A DNA stretch of 64,000 nt from positions 1 through 64,000 of the forward strand of contig NZ_ATDP01000072.1 of NCBI RefSeq assembly GCF_000445105.1. The letters are read 5' to 3'. Below the pieces are notes generated by a model. The model did no database searches, was not told the origin of the DNA, and was given only the letters and a program-made list of their open reading frames with translations. This document shows positions 15,351 through 27,348 of the stretch, one piece after another. Numbering within the stretch: the stretch's first letter is position 1; the number at the start of each line of letters is the position of its first letter. Source of the stretch: Sphingobium lactosutens DS20 (GTDB lineage: Bacteria > Pseudomonadota > Alphaproteobacteria > Sphingomonadales > Sphingomonadaceae). Both the position numbers and the translations under genes were made by a program.

Positions 15351-17747
15351 TTAGTGCCTCAGGCTGGGATCGCTATCACGCCCCGCCAGATTCGTCGGCT
15401 GGGCAGCCAGGTCGTCCTCTTCTGTCCAGGTGATCGCATCGGGCATCGAAACCAGTGCCCGCGCCAGAACCTCATCGACATGAGAGACGGGAATGATCTC
15501 CAGGCCCTCCCGAATATTGGCGGGAATTTCCGCTAGGTCTTTCTCATTTTCCTGGGGGATCAGCACCGTCTTTATCCCGCCGCGTAACGCCGCGAGCAGC
15601 TTTTCCTTGAGGCCCCCGATCGGCAATACCCGGCCGCGCAACGTCACTTCGCCCGTCATCGCGACATCCTTTTGAACCGGGATGCCGGTCAGCGTCGACA
15701 CGATCGTCGTCACCATGCCGATGCCGGCCGAAGGTCCATCCTTGGGCACGGCGCCTTCGGGCAAGTGGATATGAATATCCTTGCGATTGAACACGCTCGG
15801 CTTGATGCCATAGCCCGGTGAGCGCGCCTTCACATAGGAAAAGGCCGCCTGCACCGATTCGTTCATCACCTCGCCCAGCTTGCCCGTCGTCTTGATCTGG
15901 CCCTTGCCAGGGACCGTCACCGCTTCGATCGTCAGCAGTTCGCCACCGACCTCGGTCCAGGCGAGGCCCGTGACCGCACCGATCTGGTTTTCCTCTTCAC
16001 CGACGCCATGGCGGAATTTCCGCACCCCGGCGAAGTCGGCCAGATTGTCGGGCGTGATGACGACCTTATCATATTCGCCTTCCAATATCTTGCGTAGCGC
16101 CTTGCGAGCCAGACGCGCCATTTCCCGCTCCAGCGTGCGGACGCCGGCTTCGCGGGTATAATAGCGGATCAGGTCGCGAACCGCCGGTTCGGTGACGACG
16201 ACCTCGCCGTCCTTCAGCCCATGGGCGTCGATCTGCTTTGGCAGCAGGTGGCGCTCGGCGATCTCGACCTTCTCATCCTCCGTATAGCCTTCCAGCCGGA
16301 TGATCTCCATGCGATCGAGCAGCGGCTGGGGCAGGTTCAGCGAATTGGCGGTCGTGACGAACATGACGTCGGACAGGTCGACGTCGATTTCCAGATAATG
16401 GTCCTGGAATTTGCTATTCTGTTCCGGGTCCAACACTTCCAGCAGAGCGGAGGCCGGATCGCCCCGAAAATCCTGACCCAGCTTGTCGATCTCATCAAGC
16501 AGGAACAGCGGGTTCATCGTGCCCGCCTTCTTGAGGTTCGACACGATCTTGCCGGGCAGCGAGCCGATATAGGTGCGGCGGTGGCCACGAATTTCCGCTT
16601 CGTCGCGCACGCCACCCAAGGACTGACGCACGAATTCGCGCCCCGTCGCCTTGGCGATCGACCGGCCAAGCGAGGTCTTGCCAACACCGGGCGGGCCGAC
16701 AAGGCACAGGATCGGTCCCTTGAGCTTGTTGGTGCGCGCCTGGACGGCGAGATATTCGATGATCCGGTCCTTGACCTTCTCCAGCGCGAAATGATCCTCG
16801 TCGAGAATATCCTGCGCTTTCTTGAGGTCGGTCTTGACCTTGCCCTTCTTGCCCCAGGGCAGGCCCAGCAGCACGTCGAGATAATTGCGCACCACCGTGG
16901 CTTCGGCCGACATGGGCTGCATCGCCTTGAGCTTCTTGAGCTCTGCCGTCGCCTTGGAGCGCGCTTCCTTGCTCAGCTTGGTCTTGGCGATCTTTTCGGT
17001 GAGTTCGGCGAGTTCGTCGCCTTCCTCGCCCTCGCCATTGCCCAGCTCGCGCTGGATCGCCTTCAACTGCTCATTGAGATAATATTCGCGCTGGGTCTTT
17101 TCCATCTGGCGCTTCACGCGGCCGCGGATCTTCTTTTCGACCTGCAGCACGCCAAGTTCGCCCTCCATGAAGGCGAAGACCATCTCCAGACGCTTGACCG
17201 GGTCGGCTTCAACCAGCAGCGATTGCTTGTCCGACACCTTGACATTGATGTTGGCGGCGACGGCATCGGCCAGCCGACCTGCATCGTCTATCTCACGCAA
17301 TTGCACCGGCGTTTCGGCCGGCAGCTTCTTGTTAAGCTTGGCGTAATTTTCAAACTGCTCCGCCACAGACCGCATCAAGGCGGCGGCTTCGGGGCCTTCG
17401 GCGGCCAGTTCCTCGACGGGCGCGATCTCCGCAACCAGATAATTGTCCCTGGTTTCCATCGCGGACAGCTGCGCACGCCGCTTGCCTTCCACCAGAACGC
17501 GAACGGTGCCATCGGGCAGTTTCAGCAATTGCAAGACGACTGCGACGACGCCGGTGTCATAAAGTGACTCGCGACCGGGGTCATCCTCCGCCGGGTCCAG
17601 TTGCGAAACCAGGAAAATCTCCTTGTCGCCTTCCATCGCGGCTTCAAGCGCCGCGACGCTCTTGTCACGGCCGACGAAGAGCGGGACGATCATCTGCGGA
17701 AATACGACGATGTCGCGCAGCGGCAAAAGAGGATAATGCGTAGTCAT
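15351..17747 (-). CDS. lon: ATP-dependent endopeptidase La (Lon)
   Basis: This is a 798-residue Lon protease, a cytoplasmic homohexamer that degrades misfolded and regulatory proteins. In order there are the N-terminal LAN domain (LPLRDIVVFPQMIVPLFVGR), a coiled region, the AAA+ domain with Walker A GPPGVGKTS near 355 and Walker B LFLLDEIDKL, and the protease domain with the catalytic Ser in DGPSAGIGM near 670 and Lys in GGLKEKLLAA near 715. In alphaproteobacteria Lon removes DnaA and CcrM, among others. A possible heat-shock-like promoter lies upstream. Confidence 0.96.
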   Translation of the reverse strand: MTTHYPLLPLRDIVVFPQMIVPLFVGRDKSVAALEAAMEGDKEIFLVSQLDPAEDDPGRESLYDTGVVAVVLQLLKLPDGTVRVLVEGKRRAQLSAMETRDNYLVAEIAPVEELAAEGPEAAALMRSVAEQFENYAKLNKKLPAETPVQLREIDDAGRLADAVAANINVKVSDKQSLLVEADPVKRLEMVFAFMEGELGVLQVEKKIRGRVKRQMEKTQREYYLNEQLKAIQRELGNGEGEEGDELAELTEKIAKTKLSKEARSKATAELKKLKAMQPMSAEATVVRNYLDVLLGLPWGKKGKVKTDLKKAQDILDEDHFALEKVKDRIIEYLAVQARTNKLKGPILCLVGPPGVGKTSLGRSIAKATGREFVRQSLGGVRDEAEIRGHRRTYIGSLPGKIVSNLKKAGTMNPLFLLDEIDKLGQDFRGDPASALLEVLDPEQNSKFQDHYLEIDVDLSDVMFVTTANSLNLPQPLLDRMEIIRLEGYTEDEKVEIAERHLLPKQIDAHGLKDGEVVVTEPAVRDLIRYYTREAGVRTLEREMARLARKALRKILEGEYDKVVITPDNLADFAGVRKFRHGVGEEENQIGAVTGLAWTEVGGELLTIEAVTVPGKGQIKTTGKLGEVMNESVQAAFSYVKARSPGYGIKPSVFNRKDIHIHLPEGAVPKDGPSAGIGMVTTIVSTLTGIPVQKDVAMTGEVTLRGRVLPIGGLKEKLLAALRGGIKTVLIPQENEKDLAEIPANIREGLEIIPVSHVDEVLARALVSMPDAITWTEEDDLAAQPTNLAGRDSDPSLRH

Positions 17748-17794
17748 TCAATCTCCGGGGCCGAAAAACGACCCATCAAAACGGTCCATCGCCT

Positions 17795-17830
17795 TTATGG
17801 GGATGCCCGGCACGTCAATCAATCGACACT
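17795..17830 (-). promoter_or_regulatory. Possible sigma-32-like promoter of lon
   Basis: Reading the minus strand upstream of lon, a TTGATT element is followed after 14 bases by CCCCATAAA, resembling the sigma-32 elements (TTGAA and CCCCAT). Lon is a heat-shock gene in many bacteria. Only half of the -35 element fits, so this is tentative. Confidence 0.3.
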
Positions 17831-17882
17831 GTCATAACAATGCAGCCATGAACCAGAGGTGATCGTTCTCCCGGACGTCCGG

Positions 17883-18202
17883 TCAGAATGGCAGTTTGAA
17901 GCCGGGGGGCAGTGGCAGGCCAGCCGTCATCTTGCCCATTTCGGTATTGCTGACTTCATCCGCCTTCTTGCGCGCGTCGTTGAAGGCCGCCGTGATCAAG
18001 TCTTCCAACATCTGCTTTTCCGATGGCGCGAGCAGGCTGTCGTCGATCGAAACGCCTAAGATGCGCCCTTTCGCCGACGCGCGCACCTTGACCAGCCCGC
18101 CGCCAGCGGCGCCTTCCACTTCCAGCTTGTCCAGATTGTCCTGCGCGCGCTGCAATTCTTCCTGGACGCGGCTTGCCATGCCCAGAATTTCGTTCAGATC
18201 CT

Positions 18203-18206
<4 letters not shown>
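17883..18206 (-). CDS. YbaB/EbfC nucleoid-associated protein
   Basis: This 107-residue protein matches YbaB/EbfC: MASRVQEELQRAQDNLDKLEVEG in the N-terminal helix, then VSIDDSLLAPSEKQMLEDLITAAFNDARKKA. The dimer binds DNA like tweezers and affects nucleoid structure. The C-terminal Gly/Pro-rich GLPLPPGFKLPF is typical. The start codon overlaps the dnaX stop (ATGA), the conserved dnaX-ybaB pairing. recR, which often follows, is not present downstream. Confidence 0.93.
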
Positions 18207-19819
<1,613 letters not shown>

Positions 19820-19866
19820 GCCATGGTCCTACCCGTTCAGGCAGGGATTGTCGAAGCGAGATGCTG

Positions 19867-19962
19867 GAGGGTGGGAGCCGGGACGACCCGCGGCGGAATC
19901 ACTGTGGCTGCTTCCGTCAGGACCTGACCAGGTTCGCGACGGCCTCGTCCGCCCGACTCCCG
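19867..19962 (-). ncRNA. ffs: Signal recognition particle RNA (4.5S, small bacterial type)
   Basis: The minus strand contains GGTCAGGTCC followed by GGAAGCAGCC, the universally conserved SRP core that binds Ffh, here with the apical loop between them. The flanks GGGAGTCGGGCGGACGAGG and CGTCCCGGCTCCC pair to close a long hairpin, giving an RNA of roughly 95 nt. It directs membrane proteins to the translocon with Ffh. Ends are estimated from the pairing. The position just upstream of dnaX is common in alphaproteobacteria. Confidence 0.93.
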
Positions 19963-20033
19963 ATCGCGCATATGACGGTTCGCCGATCGGATGGCAAGGC
20001 CCTAGCCGGGTCGAGCACCGCCTTTTCGATCGC

Positions 20034-20447
20034 TCAGCGCTTTTCGCCGCCGTCATCGAAGAAATGCTGGATCACGTCGCGTGCAAGCCGCACCGGCCGC
20101 AGGGTCGACGCGTCGACGCAGCACCAACTGGATCGAACCTCCGCCAGCACCTCTTCCCCACGGCGGATGATCGTTTCGTAGAAAGCTCGCGCACCCTGGA
20201 CTTTTTCCAGAAGCACGGTGGCGATCACTTCATCATCCAGGAAGGTCGGCTTGCGGTACGTAATTTCATGCTTGAGCGCGACCCACAGATGCTCTGCCAC
20301 GGCCTCGGCCGGGGCAAGCGCGCGCCAATGGTCCAGCACGGCATTCTGCACCCATTTCAGATAGCTGGCATTATTGACGTGACCCATGAAATCAATGTCG
20401 TCCGGGTCGATGCCAACGGGATAGCTGTGGGGAATCGCGTTACTCAC
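20034..20447 (-). CDS. Acyl-CoA thioesterase, 4-hydroxybenzoyl-CoA thioesterase/YbgC-like
   Basis: This is a 137-residue hotdog-fold thioesterase. The motif DIDFMGHVNNASYLKW holds the catalytic Asp-like acid and the family GHVNN element, and KHEITYRKPTFLDDEV follows. Enzymes of this kind hydrolyse acyl-CoA thioesters in the cytoplasm; the chain specificity cannot be told. The ATG at 20447 gives the usual length. It reads toward the SRP RNA and dnaX on the same strand. Confidence 0.88.
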   Translation of the reverse strand: MSNAIPHSYPVGIDPDDIDFMGHVNNASYLKWVQNAVLDHWRALAPAEAVAEHLWVALKHEITYRKPTFLDDEVIATVLLEKVQGARAFYETIIRRGEEVLAEVRSSWCCVDASTLRPVRLARDVIQHFFDDGGEKR

Positions 20448-20642
20448 AAGAATGTCAATATCATTTCCGCAGGGCGGCAGATAGGGGGCACTTCAGAAAA
20501 GAATGCCGGAGCGTCTGGCATGCGAGGAACCCTTGCCCATGTCGGTTACATGGTCACATTACCTATGCCGCAGCGCAGCAAAAAATCGTGAAAATGATTG
20601 ACACAGTCAGGGCAATGACCATGCTGTGTCGTATCCGTAACA

Positions 20643-20822
20643 ATGACGGTGATTAGCATGGCTATGAGCAAGGAAGTGGCAGCACAAGTGGCGGCTCAGT
20701 TGACACAGGCATGGGCTATTCGATCCGGCGTGAAGAAGCCAGACCCGGCAAAACCGATCGAAGATCAGGTAATTACCATCTATAATCGATTGCTGGTTGC
20801 AGTGCAGCAATTGGATCGGTGA
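20643..20822 (+). CDS. Small hypothetical protein (59 or 54 residues)
   Basis: A short open frame begins MTVISMAMSKEVAAQ and continues through AQLTQAWAIRSGVKKPDPAKPIEDQ to a Leu/Val-rich end (VITIYNRLLVAVQQLDR). The composition is that of a folded helical protein, not of random high-GC DNA. Starts are possible at 20643 or 20658, and neither has a strong ribosome site. A TTGACA at 20597-20602 could be a -35 element. I do not recognise the family. It stands alone between the thioesterase and the outer-membrane protein. Confidence 0.6.
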   Translation: MTVISMAMSKEVAAQVAAQLTQAWAIRSGVKKPDPAKPIEDQVITIYNRLLVAVQQLDR

Positions 20823-20887
20823 TAGGCCCGTTCTGAGGGCGACATCTGACCGCGGCGTGCGTGCGACTCGTGATGGGAGATTAACGA

Positions 20888-20915
20888 GAAAAGGCCGGCC
20901 TACGACCGGCCTTTC
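20888..20915. terminator. Bidirectional terminator between the small ORF and the barrel protein
   Basis: The sequence AAAAGGCCGG...ACCGGCCTTT forms a strong hairpin with A and T tracts at its outer ends, so it can work on both strands. It lies ten bases after the barrel gene stop (minus strand) and 65 bases after the small ORF (plus strand). Confidence 0.75.
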
Positions 20916-20924
20916 CCCGAGTGA

Positions 20925-21578
20925 TCAGAACCGCCAGCCGACGCTTGCAACGACCTGATGACGATCCGTGTCGACATCGAAATCGGCGCTGGTCGCGCCA
21001 TTCATATAGTCGATGTTCGCATCGGTGTAGTTGGAATAGCGATATTCCAGCTTGGCAAAGGTATTGGTGTTGATCGCGCGTTCGACGCCAGCCCCGATCC
21101 GCCAGCCGTCCAGCTTGAAGGAGCGATCGGTGGTTTCATTGGTGTTGCCCGCCAGCACATTCAGCTTGCTGTTGGTATAGCCACCTTTCACGTAGACCAG
21201 CGTCGCTGGGTTGGCGAGGATACCGGCACGCGCGCCGATATACAGGTCACGGCCCTGGCTCACACGGCCGAAGCCGAACTGATCGGTCAGGTCATAGCGG
21301 TCGCTCTTGGCGGTCGAATCTGTCCATTCGCCTTCCACGCCGACGACGGCGCTACCAAGGTTGACGTCATAGCCTGCGCCGATGCCGTAGAGCAGTCCGT
21401 CGATCGACTGGTCATCGCGGCCATTATTATTGTCGACATCGCTGCCGGCGCCAACATGGTCATAACCCAGGATCGCTTCCACACGCGGACCCGTGAAGGT
21501 CGGGCCGACATCCTGCGCCAATGCCGGGGTGGCGACGACAGCGCCTGCCAGAAGAGTTGCGACCATCAACTTGCGCAT
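20925..21578 (-). CDS. Outer-membrane beta-barrel protein (Omp25/OmpA-barrel type)
   Basis: This 217-residue protein has a clean signal peptide (MRKLMVATLLAGAVVATPALAQ). The mature part alternates polar and hydrophobic residues in eight or so strands (GPRVEAILGYDHV, GIGAGYDVNLG, AKLEYRYSNYTD), and ends in the Phe needed for outer-membrane insertion (VASVGWRF). The small eight-stranded barrel resembles Omp25/Omp31 of alphaproteobacteria. The start at 21578 is set by the signal peptide. Its 5' leader contains an inverted repeat at 21681-21696. Confidence 0.88.
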   Translation of the reverse strand: MRKLMVATLLAGAVVATPALAQDVGPTFTGPRVEAILGYDHVGAGSDVDNNNGRDDQSIDGLLYGIGAGYDVNLGSAVVGVEGEWTDSTAKSDRYDLTDQFGFGRVSQGRDLYIGARAGILANPATLVYVKGGYTNSKLNVLAGNTNETTDRSFKLDGWRIGAGVERAINTNTFAKLEYRYSNYTDANIDYMNGATSADFDVDTDRHQVVASVGWRF

Positions 21579-21680
21579 AACAGATACTCCATTCGTCTTT
21601 CTTCTCCCCTGCTGGGGATGAGACGCAGAAGCCATGCGACCGGCAAGAGTTTCATGAACGGGAGATAAACGCCTGAATCT

Positions 21681-21696
21681 GTGGCATTATTGCCAC
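21681..21696. promoter_or_regulatory. Inverted repeat GTGGCA-N4-TGCCAC in the sdaA/omp spacer
   Basis: A perfect 6-bp inverted repeat with a 4-nt centre lies about 100 bp upstream of the barrel gene start and 60 bp after the sdaA stop. There is no T tract, so it is not an ordinary terminator. It could be an operator for the barrel gene or a transcript-end hairpin. Confidence 0.35.
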
Positions 21697-21754
21697 GAAA
21701 ATGCTTCAGCTTGACGCGGACATGTGTGTTTGCGACGGTAAGCTGTCGATCTGT

Positions 21755-23155
21755 TCAGCATTCGACGACGTTGACCGCCAGTCCGCCCAGCGACGTTTCC
21801 TTATAGCGACTCGCCATATCCTCCCCGGTCTGGCGTATGGTTTCGATCACGGCGTCCAAGCTGACGATATGTCGTCCATCGCCCTGCAACGCCAGGTAAG
21901 CCGCGTTGATCGCCTTGACCGCGCCCATCGTATTGCGTTCGATGCAGGGGATCTGGACCAGGCCGCCAATAGGGTCGCAGGTCAGACCCAGATTATGTTC
22001 CATGCCGATTTCCGCGGCATTTTCGATCTGACTGTTGGTGCCGCCCAATACCGCAGCCAAGCCGGCAGCCGCCATCGAACAGGCGACCCCCACTTCCCCC
22101 TGGCATCCCATTTCGGCCGCAGAGATGGACGCGCGCTTTTTGTAGAGGAACCCGATCGCCGCGGCGGTGAGAAGGAAGCGCCGCTCCCCGTCCCGGTCAG
22201 CACCGGGAACGAAGCGGCGATAATAATGGAGCACCGCTGGAATGACGCCGGCCGCGCCATTGGTGGGCGCGGTGACGACCCGGCCCCCTGCCGCATTTTC
22301 CTCGTTCACCGCCAGAGCGAACAGGCTGACCCATTCGAAAATCTGCGCGGGACCCAGCGCATCCTGCTGAAGGCGCAGTCGCTGGTGAATGGCGCGCGCC
22401 CGGCGCCGCACCTTAAGGCCGCCTGGAAGCAATCCCTCCTGCGAAAGACCACGCTCGATCGACTGCGACATGGCGTCAATGACCCGGTCCAGAAACGCCT
22501 CGGTTTCTTCCTGCGTTCGCCAGGCGCCTTCGTTGCGCAGCACCAATGTGGCAATGGAAAACCCATGCGCCTCCCCCTGCTCCAGCAACTCGGCACCGGA
22601 GGAAAAGGGATAAGGCGGAACGACATTATGGCCCAGCGCCACATCGTCGCTGACCGGCACCGTTCCGGGCAGCACTGCCCCGCCCCCGATCGAATAATAT
22701 TCCCTGACGAACGGAGCGTCTTCGCCCGCAAACCATGCGGAAAAGCGCATCCCATTGCTGTGCGCTTCCAAAAATTCGCCCATGTGAAAGAGGAGGTCGC
22801 GCTCTGTGTCGAAGGGCACCCACTGATCCTTCGCGCTGCCCGCCTGGATGCGCCCATCGGCGCGAATGCCGGCCAATATGTCGGCTATCGCATCTGGATC
22901 GACGCTTTCCGGGCTATGTCCCGACAGGCCCAGCAGCACGGCCGTATCCGTCGCATGGCCCCGCCCGGTGAGCGCGAGCGACCCGAACAATTCGCACTGA
23001 ACCCGCTGCGGCGCGGCAGGCAGGCCGTCCATGAATTGCAGCGCCGCACGCATGGGTCCCACCGTATGCGAACTCGACGGACCGATGCCGATGGTGAAGA
23101 GATCCGTGATGCTGATGGCGGTGCCAGCGTCGATCCGGCTGTTGGTCACGATCAA
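21755..23155 (-). CDS. sdaA: L-serine ammonia-lyase, single-chain iron-sulfur type
   Basis: This 466-residue L-serine dehydratase deaminates serine to pyruvate and ammonia using an oxygen-sensitive [4Fe-4S] cluster. The N-terminal domain has [19 protein letters not shown]. The C-terminal domain carries the cluster cysteines in [21 protein letters not shown] and IPCIERN. The protein is the one-chain form. Its start overlaps the tamB stop by four bases (ATGA), so it is translated from a tamA-tamB-sdaA transcript, an unexpected partner for outer-membrane assembly genes. Confidence 0.94.
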   Translation of the reverse strand: MIVTNSRIDAGTAISITDLFTIGIGPSSSHTVGPMRAALQFMDGLPAAPQRVQCELFGSLALTGRGHATDTAVLLGLSGHSPESVDPDAIADILAGIRADGRIQAGSAKDQWVPFDTERDLLFHMGEFLEAHSNGMRFSAWFAGEDAPFVREYYSIGGGAVLPGTVPVSDDVALGHNVVPPYPFSSGAELLEQGEAHGFSIATLVLRNEGAWRTQEETEAFLDRVIDAMSQSIERGLSQEGLLPGGLKVRRRARAIHQRLRLQQDALGPAQIFEWVSLFALAVNEENAAGGRVVTAPTNGAAGVIPAVLHYYRRFVPGADRDGERRFLLTAAAIGFLYKKRASISAAEMGCQGEVGVACSMAAAGLAAVLGGTNSQIENAAEIGMEHNLGLTCDPIGGLVQIPCIERNTMGAVKAINAAYLALQGDGRHIVSLDAVIETIRQTGEDMASRYKETSLGGLAVNVVEC

Positions 23156-26100
23156 TAATCCTTGGAAACGCGTATGTTGGCGCTTTGCCGGCCAAGCGTG
23201 GAAATGGCGCCCAGCAGCGAAAGCCAGCGCGTCACCTGATATTCGATGCGGGTGGCGGAATAGCCCTGCCCATCGGTGATGAGTTCGACATAGGTTTTGC
23301 GGGTCAGATATTTGCCCGCGGCAATCGATGTCCCCTGCCCCTGCGTAGGATCGGCCGCAATGATCCGCAACCGGTCCAGCCCCGCCGCCTTGCGCACGGC
23401 GTTGATGGGATCAAGCCCCCCTTCGCCCTGCAAGGATCCGACGGCCGATGCCAGTTGCAAGGCTTCGGGCGCGGACAGATTGGTGATCGACGTGCCGAAC
23501 AGGATGCGGGAAAGCAGTTCGTCCTGCGGCAGCGCCGGCACGCTGTTGAAACTGATGTCGGGTTTCAATCCGGTGCCGCCGACATGGATTGTCGCGCTGA
23601 GATCGCTGACGTCCGCTTCCGCATCGATGTCGAGCGTCGGATTGACCGGCGTCTTGCCGTCAAACTGAATACGGCCTTCGCGCAACTCGAAGCGGCGGCC
23701 GGCAAATTCATATCCCCCACGCACCAGTTCCGCCCGCCCGGCGATGGTGGGGTTGGTCACGGTTCCGCCAATCGTCAGGTCCGCGCGCCATTCGCTGTCC
23801 AGCCCCAGGCCCGTCACCATCAGGCGATTGCGCGCCCGCGCCCGCACCGCCAAGGCCCATGGAACGCTGGTGCGTGGCCGCTCAATCTCATCCCCGCGCC
23901 GGTTGATTTCCACAACGCGCAATTCAGGTATCTGCGCCACCGCCGCCGCACGCCCCATGGTGAAACGGCTGCGGTTGAGGATCAGGTCGCCGCCAATCGT
24001 CCCGCCAGCGCCATTGGACTTGAGCGTCAGCGGCCCCGTGACCGTGGCGGCGATATCATCCCGGTCCAGCAAGGCGGCATTGTCCGCCTGAAGCGCCAGG
24101 TCCATGCCAACACCGGCGATACCGTTGAACGTGAATCGTCCACTGCCCGTCACAGAGCCGCCATTTTGCGCGCTGGCGGCAAAGCTGTTGATGACCAGCT
24201 GCGCCCCGGAAAAGCGGCCCTGCGCCTTCACATTGCGCAGGCGCATGCCGGTTACGGCGCTATTGATGGTCGCGTTTTCCGTCGCGAGCTGGCCGCTGAT
24301 CTGCGGATTGGCGAGCGTCCCGCGCATATCGGCCGACACGCTGACCGGCCCGCCAATATCGACAATTTCCACGCCGGTCAGCCGCCACAGCGTATCGGCC
24401 GTCCCCGCATAGCGCAGTTGTGCAAAGAGCGGGGCGGCGTTGAGGCGCGACACCAGGCCGCCTTCGCGTCCCAGCGGAGTGAGCAAGGCCTGACCGCGCC
24501 CGATGGTGCGCCCGTCCGCAACGAAGAGCATCCGGGTCGCCAGCCGGTCGGGTGTCAGCGCCGCATTGACGCCGACATCGACAGGTTGCGAACTTAACGA
24601 CAGACCCGACCGCGAAAGTCCCCGGATGCGCAGTTCCGCCTTGCCGGTCGGCGGTCCGCCGCGCGGCTGCGCATAGCTGAGCGATCCCGTCGCCATGCCG
24701 CCAAGCCCCAGATTGTCATAAGCGATGTCGAGCAGTGACAGCGGCAGCGCCTGCATCCGCGCTTCGATCCCGATCGCCCCGGCGCCCAATTCCCCCGCCA
24801 ATTGCAACGACCCGCCGGCATAGCTGATCGTCGCGGGCGACAGCCGCCAGCCTTCGGCCGTTCGCCTGAAAAGCGCGGCACGGGTCAGGCCAATGGGGCG
24901 CTTGTCGATCGTCCCCTTGGCGGACAGGCGGATGCTGTCCGGTTCGACCTGCGCTTCGCCTTGCAGATCGAACAAACGCCCCCGCTGGCCGGACAGGCTG
25001 CCGCTGACCTTGCCCCGGCCGTCCACCAGATTGGCGGTGAGCGCTAGGCGGCCAAGCAGCGCGCCGCCCACCCGCAGTCCCCGCGCCTGCGCCGTCGCCG
25101 TGACATTTGTTCCGGCAGGATCAAGCAGGACAGCAGCGTCCAGCGATCCGCGTCGCACTTCGATCGCGGTCGGCCCTGCAAAGCTCGCGCCGTTGGCGGT
25201 CAATTTGACCTGCACCTGCTGGATGGCGTTGACGGGTCGGAAGCCGACATATCCAGTGACCGGGCCGGTCACGCTGAGTTGCCCCTCCAGCCCGCCAGGA
25301 AGGGGCCGGATGTCGCCGCTGGCATTGACGCCCGATACCGACAGCTGCGCCACGCGAACGACCGCCTGGCCGCCCTGCGGCAGCAGGATGACACCGCGCC
25401 CGTCGAACGGCCCCAGCGTCGATCCGCCTTGCGCGGTGTAGCTGTAGCCTTCGTTGTCGGGAACCAGATGCGCCTTCACGTCCCGCAGGCCCAGGGCATC
25501 GAGCGGCCGCTCCAGAACAAGGTCGATCGTGGGGCGCTCGATCCGCCCGTCAAGGACGAGTTGAAGCGGGCCGTAGCGATCATGCTCGCCGCTGCCTTCG
25601 AAATGGAAACTCCCGTCGCGGCGCCTCATGCCGTTCGCCCGGAGGGTCAGCAGCGGCGATTGGAGGGTGAGGTCCTTGAACGCCAATTGGCCGTCGGGCT
25701 GCAATTCCAGGTTGCTGCGGGCGACCGGCAATCCGCCGCCAAGGCTACTGAGAAACCCGTTATCCAGCCGTCGCATCTGCGCCATTGCGCTGCCGTTAAG
25801 GCCAAAGCCGCCATCCCGGCGCGGCGTCGCGCGCAGCTTGGACGTCAGGTCGACGATGCCCAGGCCGCGGATGAACAGGCTGCGAATCTGGCCATCCAGC
25901 CCAAAATCATAGCGACCGCTCTTCAGGTCGAGCAGCATCACCAGCCTGCCCTGCAGCTTGTCCGACCGGACCTGCATGGGATTGCTGACGAGCTGCTGGC
26001 CCTTCAGTTGAAGGACGCCGTCCAGCGCGAAATTGCGAGCGATGGTGCCGACCAGGTCGCCATGACCATCAAGCCTGCTCGCCCGCAGTTTGACAGGGAT

Positions 26101-27348
26101 CAACAAGGGTCCACTGCCCGCCCCCCGTCCGCTGCCTTCGGCGCGAACATCGGCAATCACGGTCTTGTCGAATGTCAGCTGTTGCGCCGTCAGCAGATAA
26201 TCAAAGCCCAGCCGGTCGAGCGGCCCGTCAAGCCGTATCTTGGCCTGAATGTCCCGCCCGCCCATCGTGCGGACCAGCGCCTGGGGACGTGCGAGCGCCA
26301 CTTCCACCAGCATATTGTCGAGCGCATTGTTGCGCAGGTCGATCGCGCCATCTGCGCTGAGGTCAAGGGCTGCCGAGCGTAGCATCAGCTTGCCGTCGAT
26401 GATGCGGTTTTCAAAGCGGCCGTCGGCGCGCACGGACAGGCGCGGATCGGCCAGGCGCTTGACAAGACTGCCGCCTGCCATTGCCCGTCCCTCGATCGTG
26501 CCGCGCGCCGAATAGGCGCCGCTGCGCGCCGCCAGAACCAGATCGGCCGCCGGCGCACCGTCCAGCGTCGCGTCCAGCCGGCCATCCCATTGGCTCCAGC
26601 TGCCCTTGCCGCTGATGCGCAGATTGGCGTCCTGCCGCAGCCCGGCCATCGTCGCCAGAAGCCCCTTGCTGGGGGCGTTGACCGTCACGTCGAGCTTGAA
26701 CCGATCATCGTCGGGTCGGCTGTCCAGAGCGATGGTGAGGACGTCGCTGCCATCAATCGTGCGGGCGGACAGATCAATAATGGCGCGACCCCCGCGAATA
26801 TCCGCGTCCCCCGCCATTGTCGCTGTCTGCGCACGTCCGGTGATGGCGGGCGCGATGGACAGGCGACCGACCGAAAATTGCATCAGCCTTATGTCGAAGC
26901 CCGGCAGGATCGGCCCGCGCCGCTGTGTGGGATTGAGCTTGGGCAGCTTGCGCAGTTGCGCCTGCGGGATGGAAAGGCGATCAATGTCGAGCCGGTTGGA
27001 CAGCCATGCGAAGGGCCACCAATCCAGCTCTACGCGGGGTGCATGGAAGAAAGGGCCAGTAGGGTCCGACAGGGTGAGATCGCGCAATACCGCCTTGCGA
27101 TAAATGCTGCCTTCGATCGCACCAACGTGAATGCGCAGCCCGGAGGCGGACTGGATCGCGGCAATCCGGCTGGTCAGAAAGCGATGCCCGCCATCGGTAT
27201 CAAGCCATGTCAGCGCGCCCGCCATGATCAGGAAGACGGCGGCGAGCACCCCCGCCACCCAACGCTGCCAACGACCATCCCAGGCGCGGCGCGGCGCGGC
27301 CTTGGCAGGCGGCGGGATGACGGGCGGCGGGGGCGTATCCTCCGCCAT
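23152..27348 (-). CDS. tamB: Translocation and assembly module inner-membrane component TamB
   Basis: This 1398-residue protein has an N-terminal Pro-rich cytoplasmic stretch, one membrane anchor at about residues 29-49 ([20 protein letters not shown]), and a very long beta-rich periplasmic body. The C-terminal 350 residues are the DUF490/TamB domain ([21 protein letters not shown], then [18 protein letters not shown]). TamB bridges to TamA and is now seen as a lipid-transport and barrel-assembly factor. The stop overlaps sdaA and the start overlaps the tamA stop by one base. Confidence 0.93.
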   Translation of the reverse strand: MAEDTPPPPVIPPPAKAAPRRAWDGRWQRWVAGVLAAVFLIMAGALTWLDTDGGHRFLTSRIAAIQSASGLRIHVGAIEGSIYRKAVLRDLTLSDPTGPFFHAPRVELDWWPFAWLSNRLDIDRLSIPQAQLRKLPKLNPTQRRGPILPGFDIRLMQFSVGRLSIAPAITGRAQTATMAGDADIRGGRAIIDLSARTIDGSDVLTIALDSRPDDDRFKLDVTVNAPSKGLLATMAGLRQDANLRISGKGSWSQWDGRLDATLDGAPAADLVLAARSGAYSARGTIEGRAMAGGSLVKRLADPRLSVRADGRFENRIIDGKLMLRSAALDLSADGAIDLRNNALDNMLVEVALARPQALVRTMGGRDIQAKIRLDGPLDRLGFDYLLTAQQLTFDKTVIADVRAEGSGRGAGSGPLLIPVKLRASRLDGHGDLVGTIARNFALDGVLQLKGQQLVSNPMQVRSDKLQGRLVMLLDLKSGRYDFGLDGQIRSLFIRGLGIVDLTSKLRATPRRDGGFGLNGSAMAQMRRLDNGFLSSLGGGLPVARSNLELQPDGQLAFKDLTLQSPLLTLRANGMRRRDGSFHFEGSGEHDRYGPLQLVLDGRIERPTIDLVLERPLDALGLRDVKAHLVPDNEGYSYTAQGGSTLGPFDGRGVILLPQGGQAVVRVAQLSVSGVNASGDIRPLPGGLEGQLSVTGPVTGYVGFRPVNAIQQVQVKLTANGASFAGPTAIEVRRGSLDAAVLLDPAGTNVTATAQARGLRVGGALLGRLALTANLVDGRGKVSGSLSGQRGRLFDLQGEAQVEPDSIRLSAKGTIDKRPIGLTRAALFRRTAEGWRLSPATISYAGGSLQLAGELGAGAIGIEARMQALPLSLLDIAYDNLGLGGMATGSLSYAQPRGGPPTGKAELRIRGLSRSGLSLSSQPVDVGVNAALTPDRLATRMLFVADGRTIGRGQALLTPLGREGGLVSRLNAAPLFAQLRYAGTADTLWRLTGVEIVDIGGPVSVSADMRGTLANPQISGQLATENATINSAVTGMRLRNVKAQGRFSGAQLVINSFAASAQNGGSVTGSGRFTFNGIAGVGMDLALQADNAALLDRDDIAATVTGPLTLKSNGAGGTIGGDLILNRSRFTMGRAAAVAQIPELRVVEINRRGDEIERPRTSVPWALAVRARARNRLMVTGLGLDSEWRADLTIGGTVTNPTIAGRAELVRGGYEFAGRRFELREGRIQFDGKTPVNPTLDIDAEADVSDLSATIHVGGTGLKPDISFNSVPALPQDELLSRILFGTSITNLSAPEALQLASAVGSLQGEGGLDPINAVRKAAGLDRLRIIAADPTQGQGTSIAAGKYLTRKTYVELITDGQGYSATRIEYQVTRWLSLLGAISTLGRQSANIRVSKDY

